Shown here: positions 1 through 5,032 of the stretch, one piece after another
Position numbering within the stretch: the first letter of the stretch is position 1
How the letters are laid out: every line of letters starts with the position of its first letter
Assembly (NCBI GenBank): GCA_046082625.1
Contig: JBJTYE010000175.1
Span: forward strand, 1-5,032
Length of the DNA stretch: 5,032 nt
DNA from: Casp-actino8 sp046082625
Lineage (GTDB): Bacteria; Actinomycetota; Acidimicrobiia; Acidimicrobiales; Ilumatobacteraceae
Direction of reading: 5' to 3'
Notes under the pieces: generated by a model
The model's input: the letters and a program-made list of their open reading frames with translations, nothing else
Database searches by the model: none
What the model was told of the DNA's origin: nothing
Position numbers and translations under genes: made by a program

Positions 1-708
1 GGTGGCGCCGATGGCGGCGCAGGCCCAGACGTATTCGGCGTGACGGTCCCGGGAGATGATCTGCGTCGCCGGAACGGGTCGCAACCCGAGGGCCTGACCC
101 ACGGCTTGTTCGACGCGGGGATCGATGTTGGAGTAGGTCCCGACCGCACCGGACAGCTTGCAGACCGCGATGCCGTCGCGGGCCGCCCGCAGGCGCCGTC
201 GATCCCGATCGATCTGCAGAGCCCACAAGGCCACCTTGGCCCCGAAAGTGGTGGGTTCGGCATGGATGCCGTGCGTCCGCCCGATCATGATGGTGTGCCG
301 GTGGGCCTGGGCCAGATTGATGACCACCCGCAACAGTTTCGAGGACGACTCGATCAAGAGGTCGGCGGCGTCGCGCAGCATCCAGCACCAGGCGGTGTCC
401 ACGATGTCGCTGGAGGTGAGGCCGTAATGGATCCACGCACCTTCGGGTTCTCCGATGCGCTGTTGGAGCACATCCACGAAGGCGGCCACATCGTGTTCGG
501 TCACCGCTTCGCGTTCCAGGACGGCGGCGATGAAGTCGGCATCGGCCACCGGCGCGCGATCGCGACAGGCGGCGGCATCGGCGACCGGAACGATGCCTTG
601 CACACTGTGGGCCTCGGTGGCCAGGAGTTCGATCTCGATCCAACGCCCGTATCGGGACTCGTCGGAGAAGATGGCCTCCATCTCGGGCAATGCATACCGC
701 GGAATCAT
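1..708 (-). CDS. purB: Adenylosuccinate lyase, N-terminal 236 residues (runs off left edge)
   Basis: PurB is a cytoplasmic enzyme of the fumarase/aspartase superfamily. It splits adenylosuccinate into AMP and fumarate, and also SAICAR into AICAR and fumarate, so it acts twice in purine synthesis. The frame is open from ATG at 708 to base 1, giving 236 residues, a little over half of the roughly 430 usual for the family. Visible landmarks are the start MIPRYALPEMEAIFSDESRY, EHDV (71-74, His72), IHYGLTSSD (93-101) and GRTHGIHAEPTTFG (143-156), which carries the catalytic-acid His region. YSNIDPRVE (192-200) and the TQIISRDRHAEY segment (215-226) follow, as in typical bacterial PurB. The mobile signature loop with the catalytic Ser (family pattern SSxMPxKxNP) must lie beyond the edge. 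The start is secure: the family N-terminus begins here, a GGAGG site sits 6 bases upstream, and the ATG overlaps the purA stop. The next Met (residue 10) would cut into the conserved N-terminus. No frameshift is seen. Confidence 0.96.
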   Translation of the reverse strand, partial: MIPRYALPEMEAIFSDESRYGRWIEIELLATEAHSVQGIVPVADAAACRDRAPVADADFIAAVLEREAVTEHDVAAFVDVLQQRIGEPEGAWIHYGLTSSDIVDTAWCWMLRDAADLLIESSSKLLRVVINLAQAHRHTIMIGRTHGIHAEPTTFGAKVALWALQIDRDRRRLRAARDGIAVCKLSGAVGTYSNIDPRVEQAVGQALGLRPVPATQIISRDRHAEYVWACAAIGAT

Positions 709-1991
709 CGGGCACCTCCGGATCTCCACCAGACAACGTCGTCGCGTTCGGGTCCGACACCGACGATGGAGATCGGCACACCCACCTGCTCTTCGACCAT
801 CGCCACGAAGGCTGCGGCCGCCTCCGGGAGATCGTCCACGGCGCGACATCCGGACAGCGACGTCTTCCAACCCGGAAGGGTGACGTAGACGGGTTCGACT
901 GCTCCCAACATCTCGGCTCGATCGGGATATCCGGTCAGGGGTGCGCCGTTCAAGCGATACCCGATGCACACCTGCACCTCGTCGAAGGTGTCGAGGACGT
1001 CCAGTTTGGTGAGGGCGAATTCGGTCAGCGAATTGAGACGCACGGCATGGCGCAACATCACGCAGTCCAACCATCCCGTGCGGCGCCGCCGACCGGTGAC
1101 CGTGCCGAATTCACGACCGATCTCGACGAGTCGATCGCCGATCGCGCCCACCGTCTCGGTCGGAAAGGGTCCCGAACCGACGCGGGTGGTGTAAGCCTTG
1201 GTGATTCCGATGATGCGGTCCAAGAGGCGGGGCCCCAATCCGGAACCGCTACTGGCGCCGCCGGCAGTCGGATTGGACGATGTGACGAAGGGATAGGTGC
1301 CGTGATCGAGGTCCAGGAACGTGGCCTGGGCACCTTCCAAGAGCACACGTCGGCCGGATTCCACGGCATCGTGCAGGAGGCCCACGGTGTCGGCGACATA
1401 GGGAGCCAACCGCCGGGCGTAGTCGACATGGAGACGAACGATGGCCTCCACGTCGAGGGCCGCGCCGCCGGCGGCCACCAGCGATTCGTTCTCGGCGATG
1501 CCGATCCGGCGTACCTGATCGGCGAACGCTGCGGGATCGAGACAGGCGCCGACCCGTAATCCGGTACGGCGAGCCTTGTCGGCATAGGCAGGACCGATGC
1601 CCTTCAAGGTGGTGCCGATCTTGCCTTCGCCCAACTTGGATTCGGACAGGGCGTCGAGTGCCTGATGCCAGGGAAAGATCAGATGGGCCTGGCTGGAGAC
1701 TCGCAGTCGCGCGCACGAGATACCGCGGGACTCCAGGGTGTCGATCTCGGCGAACAAGGTCGGAAGGTCCACCACCACGCCGTTGCCGATGACCGGTGTG
1801 ACGTGGTCGTAGAGGACTCCGGAAGGAATCAACTGCAGCGCGTACTTCTCCGAGCCCACCACCACGGTGTGACCGGCATTGTGCCCGCCCTGGTACCTCG
1901 CCACCACGTCGTGGTCACGTGCCAAGAGGTCGATCACCTTGGCTTTGCCCTCATCACCCCACTGGGATCCGATTACGACGCTGACAGACAT
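705..1991 (-). CDS. purA: Adenylosuccinate synthetase, complete (428 aa)
   Basis: PurA joins IMP and aspartate using GTP to form adenylosuccinate, the first committed step from IMP to AMP, in the cytoplasm. The 428-residue length matches the family (E. coli has about 432). Visible motifs are QWGDEGKAK (10-18, general base Asp13), GGHNAGHT (35-42, catalytic His41), GTTLKGIGPAYADKA (126-140), LLEGAQATFLDLDHGTYPF (217-235), the TSSNPTAGG loop (237-245), TGRRRRTGWLD (299-309), the guanine-recognition segment LTKLDVLD (327-334), LPGWKTSLSGCR (372-383) and VGVGPERD (410-417). Two normally Gly positions are Ala (residues 17 and 223). ATG at 1991 is chosen because an AAGGAG site lies 6 bases upstream and the family N-terminus begins here. 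A TTG at 2012 would add seven residues (MDRKEPP) and would swallow the ribosome binding site. The gene overlaps purB by 4 bases, and clpB ends 33 bases upstream. Confidence 0.97.
   Translation of the reverse strand: MSVSVVIGSQWGDEGKAKVIDLLARDHDVVARYQGGHNAGHTVVVGSEKYALQLIPSGVLYDHVTPVIGNGVVVDLPTLFAEIDTLESRGISCARLRVSSQAHLIFPWHQALDALSESKLGEGKIGTTLKGIGPAYADKARRTGLRVGACLDPAAFADQVRRIGIAENESLVAAGGAALDVEAIVRLHVDYARRLAPYVADTVGLLHDAVESGRRVLLEGAQATFLDLDHGTYPFVTSSNPTAGGASSGSGLGPRLLDRIIGITKAYTTRVGSGPFPTETVGAIGDRLVEIGREFGTVTGRRRRTGWLDCVMLRHAVRLNSLTEFALTKLDVLDTFDEVQVCIGYRLNGAPLTGYPDRAEMLGAVEPVYVTLPGWKTSLSGCRAVDDLPEAAAAFVAMVEEQVGVPISIVGVGPERDDVVWWRSGGAR
713..719 (-). promoter_or_regulatory. Ribosome binding site of purB inside the purA 3' end
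   Basis: Reading on the minus strand, GGAGGTG is followed by the purB ATG, with 6 bases between GGAGG and the start codon. These bases also encode the Gly-Gly-Ala part of the PurA C-terminus (SGGAR). The site supports the overlapping ATGA start and suggests that ribosomes finishing purA can re-initiate on purB. Confidence 0.8.
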
Positions 1992-1997
1992 GGGAGG

Positions 1998-2003
1998 CTC
2001 CTT
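1998..2003 (-). promoter_or_regulatory. Ribosome binding site of purA
   Basis: AAGGAG on the minus strand is followed by a 6-base spacer (CCTCCC) and then ATG at 1991. It lies in the 33-base gap after clpB and decides the start in favour of 1991 over the in-frame TTG at 2012, which lies upstream of the site. Confidence 0.8.
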
Positions 2004-2024
2004 ACGGTCCAACGCTACTGGCGT

Positions 2025-4508
2025 TCATGTGGACAGGACGATCTCCTCATCGACCGCATCGACCTTGATGGTCATGCCCTCGACCACCTTGCCTTCGAGA
2101 ATGAGAACGGCCGCTCGATCCCCGATCTCTTTCTGGATGACGCGCTTCAACGGACGGGCTCCGAACACCGGATCGAACCCCTCCTTGGCCAGCAGGTGCA
2201 TCGCCTGGGGCGTCACCTCGAGAGTGATGCGACGGGTCTCGAGACGTTCGCGCACCTTGTGGAGCTGGATGTCGACGATGAACTCCAGATCCTGTTCGGT
2301 CAAGGACCGGAAGCGGATGATCTCGTCGATGCGATTCACGAACTCCGGTTTGAAGAAGGTCATGGGATCGCCGGGCAGATTGGACGTCATGACGATGACC
2401 GAGTTGGTGAAGTCCACCGTGCGGCCCTGGCCGTCGGTGAGACGTCCGTCGTCGAGAACCTGCAGCAGCACGTTGAAGACGTCCGGGTGGGCCTTTTCGA
2501 TCTCGTCCAACAGCACCACCGTGTACGGCCGGCGGCGAACGGCCTCGGTGAGTTGTCCGCCCTCGTCGTAACCCACGTATCCCGGAGGTGCGCCGATGAG
2601 CCGCGACACCGAATGCTTCTCCATGTACTCGCCCATGTCGATGCGCACCATGGCCCGCTCGTCGTCGAAGAGGAATTCGGCCACGGCTCGGGCCAGTTCG
2701 GTCTTGCCGACACCGGTCGGTCCCATGAAGAGGAACGATCCGATGGGTCGATGCGGATCGGAGAGACCGGCCCGGCTGCGGCGAATGGCGTTCGACACCG
2801 CCGTGACCGCCTCGTCCTGTCCGATGACCCGACGATGCAATAGGGCCTCGAGGTGCACGAGTTTGGCCATCTCACCTTCCATGAGACGCGTCACCGGCAC
2901 TCCGGTGGCCTTGCTCACGACTTCGGCGATGTCCTCGGCGTCCACTTCCTCCTTCAACATCCGGGTCGACATCTGCAGGGCATCCAGATGCTCGGTGGCC
3001 TCCCCGATGCGCCGCTCGACTTCGGGAATGCGACCGTAGAGAATCTCCGACTGCTTTTCGAGGTCGGTTTCGCGTTCCATCGTCATGCGCAACTGATCGA
3101 GTTCCTCTTTCAGATTGCGAATGGCGGTGATGGCCTCCTTCTCCTGTTCCCAGTGCTCGCGCATCTCGGCGGTCTGGGAATTCAGCAACACCAACTCGTC
3201 GATCAAGGACTTGAGTCGCTCGACCGACGCCGGATCGGTCTCCTTCTCGAGGGCCAACTTCTCGATCTCCAACTGCATGATGCGCCGCTCGACCACGTCG
3301 ATCTCGGTGGGCAGAGAGTCGATCTCGATGCGCAACTTGCTGGCAGCCTCGTCCACGAGATCGATGGCCTTGTCGGGGAGGAAGCGGCTGGTGATGTAGC
3401 GATCCGAGAGCACCGCCGCACTCACCAACGCCGAGTCCTGGATGCGCACTCCGTGGTGGACTTCGTAACGCTCCTTCAGACCGCGCAGAATCGCAATGGT
3501 GTCCTCGACCGTCGGCTCGCCGACATACACCTGCTGAAAGCGACGCTCGAGGGCCGGATCCTTCTCGATGTACTTGCGGTATTCATCGAGCGTCGTGGCC
3601 CCAATCATGCGCAACTCGCCGCGGGCCAACATGGGCTTGATCATGTTGCCGGCGTCCATGGCCCCTTCGGCCCCGCCGGCACCGACGATGGTGTGCAACT
3701 CGTCGACGAAGGTGACGACCTCGCCGGCCGAATCGGTGATCTCCTTCAGCACCGCCTTCAAGCGCTCCTCGAATTCGCCGCGGTACTTCGCTCCGGCGAG
3801 CAGGCTGGCGATGTCGAGAGCGATGAGCCGCTTGTTCTTCAGGCCTTCGGGGACGTCACCACTGGTGATGCGGCGGGCCAACCCTTCGACGATGGCCGTC
3901 TTGCCCACGCCGGGTTCGCCGATGAGCACCGGATTGTTCTTGGTCCGCCGCGAGAGCACCTGGATGACACGACGGATCTCGTCGTCGCGTCCCACGACCG
4001 GGTCGATCTTGCCGTCACGGGCGCGTTTGGTGAGATCCTGTCCGTACTTCTCGAGGGCCTGGAACTGATCTTCGGGATTGGGGCTGGTGATTCGGTGGCT
4101 GCCACGCACGTCGCGGAGAGCCTGCAGCAATTCCTCGCTGCCCACGCCGAGTCGCTGGTTCATGGCCAGCAGGAGGTGTTCGACCGAGAGATAGTCGTCC
4201 TTGAAATCCTTCTGGTAGTTGGCGGCGTTCTCGAAGACGTTGGTGAGTTCGCGGTTCATGCGCGGCTCGTCGCCGCCGTAGGCTTTGGGCAACTTCGAGA
4301 CACGCTCGTCGGCGTTGTTGCGCACCATGAGCGGGGCCAGACCGAGCTTGGTCAGCACCGCCGGCACGATGGTGTCCTCCTGACGGGCGATGGCGGCCAT
4401 CAGGTGGTCGGCGGTGAGTTCGGGATTGGAGAGCGCTCGCGCCTGATCGATGGCGGCCGACACGGCCTCCTGCGTCTTCATGGTCCACTTCTTCGGATCC
4501 AGAGCCAT
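2025..4508 (-). CDS. clpB: ATP-dependent protein disaggregase ClpB, complete (827 aa)
   Basis: ClpB is a hexameric AAA+ (Hsp104-type) chaperone in the cytoplasm. It threads aggregated proteins through its pore and hands them to DnaK/DnaJ/GrpE for refolding. Domain order: Clp N-domain (about 1-140); ATPase domain 1 with Walker A GEPGVGKT (197-204), pore loop KYRGE (241-245), Walker B VTFVDELHT (265-273), sensor GATT (303-306) and arginine fingers ERRF (321-324); coiled-coil middle domain (about 390-525), the mark of ClpB as opposed to ClpA or ClpC; ATPase domain 2 with Walker A GPTGVGKT (596-603), pore loop GYVGY (643-647), Walker B VLLDEIEKAH (665-674), sensor 1 TSN (708-710), arginine finger NRID (Arg726) and sensor 2 GARPLKR (783-789). 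All catalytic residues look intact. At 827 residues it is about 30 shorter than the 857-residue E. coli protein, mostly because the stretch between TSNL and FKPEF is only 7 residues. ATG at 4508 follows AAGGAGG by 6 bases. No HspR or CIRCE element is visible in the 14-base upstream gap. Confidence 0.98.
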   Translation of the reverse strand: MALDPKKWTMKTQEAVSAAIDQARALSNPELTADHLMAAIARQEDTIVPAVLTKLGLAPLMVRNNADERVSKLPKAYGGDEPRMNRELTNVFENAANYQKDFKDDYLSVEHLLLAMNQRLGVGSEELLQALRDVRGSHRITSPNPEDQFQALEKYGQDLTKRARDGKIDPVVGRDDEIRRVIQVLSRRTKNNPVLIGEPGVGKTAIVEGLARRITSGDVPEGLKNKRLIALDIASLLAGAKYRGEFEERLKAVLKEITDSAGEVVTFVDELHTIVGAGGAEGAMDAGNMIKPMLARGELRMIGATTLDEYRKYIEKDPALERRFQQVYVGEPTVEDTIAILRGLKERYEVHHGVRIQDSALVSAAVLSDRYITSRFLPDKAIDLVDEAASKLRIEIDSLPTEIDVVERRIMQLEIEKLALEKETDPASVERLKSLIDELVLLNSQTAEMREHWEQEKEAITAIRNLKEELDQLRMTMERETDLEKQSEILYGRIPEVERRIGEATEHLDALQMSTRMLKEEVDAEDIAEVVSKATGVPVTRLMEGEMAKLVHLEALLHRRVIGQDEAVTAVSNAIRRSRAGLSDPHRPIGSFLFMGPTGVGKTELARAVAEFLFDDERAMVRIDMGEYMEKHSVSRLIGAPPGYVGYDEGGQLTEAVRRRPYTVVLLDEIEKAHPDVFNVLLQVLDDGRLTDGQGRTVDFTNSVIVMTSNLPGDPMTFFKPEFVNRIDEIIRFRSLTEQDLEFIVDIQLHKVRERLETRRITLEVTPQAMHLLAKEGFDPVFGARPLKRVIQKEIGDRAAVLILEGKVVEGMTIKVDAVDEEIVLST

Positions 4509-4514
4509 ATCTTT

Positions 4515-4521
4515 CCTCCTT
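4515..4521 (-). promoter_or_regulatory. Strong ribosome binding site of clpB
   Basis: AAGGAGG on the minus strand, 6 bases before the clpB ATG, is a near-perfect Shine-Dalgarno sequence. It starts one base after the TGA of the upstream DUF3445 gene and fills most of the 14-base gap, so no separate promoter fits between the two genes. It fixes the start at 4508 rather than at Met10. Confidence 0.88.
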
Positions 4522-4522
4522 C

Positions 4523-5032
4523 TCAGGTCGGGGTGGCGACCGAGCCGAGCCAGGCCAGGGCCGGCGCGGTCAGTTCCGAGGTTCGCTTGTAGTCACGGAC
4601 GTCGTCGGGCAGGTTGTCAAGGGCTTCGGCGAGCCGGGCCGCGTCCTCGGGCCGCTCCACCAGATGCCGCAAGGGTCGGATGTAGGTGCGGATGGTGAAG
4701 AGCACGGCCCCGGTGACGGGGAACCGACGGATGGTCTCGCGTTCGACCCGCAGGAAGAGCCGATCGCCGGTGGCGGGATCTCCCACCTCCGGCAGGGTCG
4801 GAGCCGGAACCGCCGTTCCGTCCAGTGGCTGATACGGGTCGTCGGTGTCGAGCACCCCCCAACCGAGTCGCCAGAAAGGCTTGTCGGGAGTCAACCGTTC
4901 GAAGAAGGAGTCGATGGGTTCTCGCAACTGAGCGTTCAGGCGCGCCACTGGTTCGTGCACCTGGGCCAAGGACAGGCCGATCTTGGACGACAGATCCCAA
5001 CGGTTCGGAAAGCACACCGAACCTCCTCCGAA
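4523..5032 (-). CDS. DUF3445 / heme-dependent oxidative N-demethylase-like protein, C-terminal part (runs off right edge)
   Basis: The frame is open from the right edge to a TGA at 4523, giving 169 visible residues. The sequence resembles the DUF3445 family (heme-dependent oxidative N-demethylase alpha-subunit-like). In studied members of this family a PAS-like fold binds heme and the protein acts with reductase partners to demethylate secondary amines such as dimethylamine. Supporting segments, numbered from the GTG at 5017, are VCFPNRWDLSSKIG (1-14), the AQVHEPV stretch (18-24), FFERLTPDKPFWRLGWGV (38-55), the family core LRVERETIRRFPVTGAVLFT (89-108) with IRTYIRPL (109-116), and a C-terminal DYKR (142-145). 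Family proteins are usually near 300 residues, so the N-terminal half probably lies outside the window. A GTG at 5017 preceded by AGGAGG could instead start a short 164-residue protein, but the upstream codons (FGGGS) stay in frame. No signal peptide or membrane segment is seen. No partner reductase gene is visible here, so the substrate cannot be assigned. Confidence 0.8.
   Translation of the reverse strand, partial: FGGGSVCFPNRWDLSSKIGLSLAQVHEPVARLNAQLREPIDSFFERLTPDKPFWRLGWGVLDTDDPYQPLDGTAVPAPTLPEVGDPATGDRLFLRVERETIRRFPVTGAVLFTIRTYIRPLRHLVERPEDAARLAEALDNLPDDVRDYKRTSELTAPALAWLGSVATPT

Noticed and set aside
40..888. Plus-strand open frame over the purB and purA region
   Set aside because: The minus strand here encodes well-conserved PurB and PurA motifs throughout, and the plus-strand product resembles nothing recognisable.
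1992..2012. Upstream TTG start for purA adding seven residues
   Set aside because: The extension (MDRKEPP) is not part of the family N-terminus and covers the AAGGAG site that serves the ATG at 1991.
1992..2024. Search for a terminator between clpB and purA
   Set aside because: Only 3-4 base complementary stretches are present, with no stable stem and no T-run.
1665..2843. A 392-codon plus-strand open frame spanning the purA 5' end and the clpB 3' end
   Set aside because: It is antisense to two clearly real genes and its His/Asp/Glu/Gly-rich protein is typical of a codon shadow.
3210..3216. CTTGAGT on the plus strand, matching half of an HspR (HAIR) operator
   Set aside because: The partner half-site ACTCAAG is absent at the required spacing, and the bases are ordinary codons for a Leu-Lys-Ser-Leu stretch in the ClpB middle domain.
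4107..4163. Possible internal starts (ATG at 4163, GTG at 4109) for a short ClpB isoform lacking the N-domain
   Set aside because: Short ClpB forms are known in E. coli, but neither codon has a convincing Shine-Dalgarno sequence upstream here.
2853..4592. A 579-codon open frame on the plus strand opposite clpB
   Set aside because: It mirrors the codon structure of clpB on the other strand. In GC-rich genes the antisense frame is often open. It has no ribosome binding site or recognisable domain, and clpB is unmistakable.

Overview
This is a compact, GC-rich stretch of bacterial chromosome, well over 60% GC by eye. All four genes lie on the minus strand and together fill almost the whole window. 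Read in transcription order, from right to left, they are: the 3' part of a DUF3445 (heme-dependent oxidative N-demethylase-like) gene at the right edge; a complete clpB encoding a protein disaggregase; a complete purA encoding adenylosuccinate synthetase; and the 5' half of purB encoding adenylosuccinate lyase, which runs off the left edge. The ClpB wording (for example the FLPDKAIDLVDEAAS stretch and the short linker after TSNL) and the PurA N-terminus suggest an actinobacterial lineage. A deep branch such as Acidimicrobiia is possible, but that is an inference from memory of the families, not a search result.

Layout: the DUF3445 gene ends at 4523 and clpB starts at 4508, leaving 14 bases that consist mostly of the clpB ribosome binding site. 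clpB ends at 2025 and purA starts at 1991, leaving 33 bases that hold a ribosome binding site and no evident terminator. purA and purB overlap by four bases (ATGA), and the purB ribosome binding site lies inside the last purA codons. The tight spacing and shared strand point to one transcription unit. No tRNA, rRNA, mobile element, CRISPR array, repeat array or riboswitch was seen, and there is no gene-free stretch longer than 33 bases.

Function: PurA and PurB catalyse the two consecutive steps from IMP to AMP, so their coupled expression makes sense. ClpB rescues aggregated proteins together with DnaK, and DUF3445 proteins are heme-binding subunits linked to oxidative demethylation of amines. 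Neither has an obvious metabolic link to AMP synthesis.

Overall this is a housekeeping region, and I do not see a previously undescribed system. The points most worth checking are an unusually short segment after sensor 1 in the second ATPase domain of ClpB, two Gly-to-Ala changes in nucleotide-binding motifs of PurA, the linkage of a stress chaperone gene to the purine genes without visible heat-shock control, and the ambiguous start of the DUF3445 gene.
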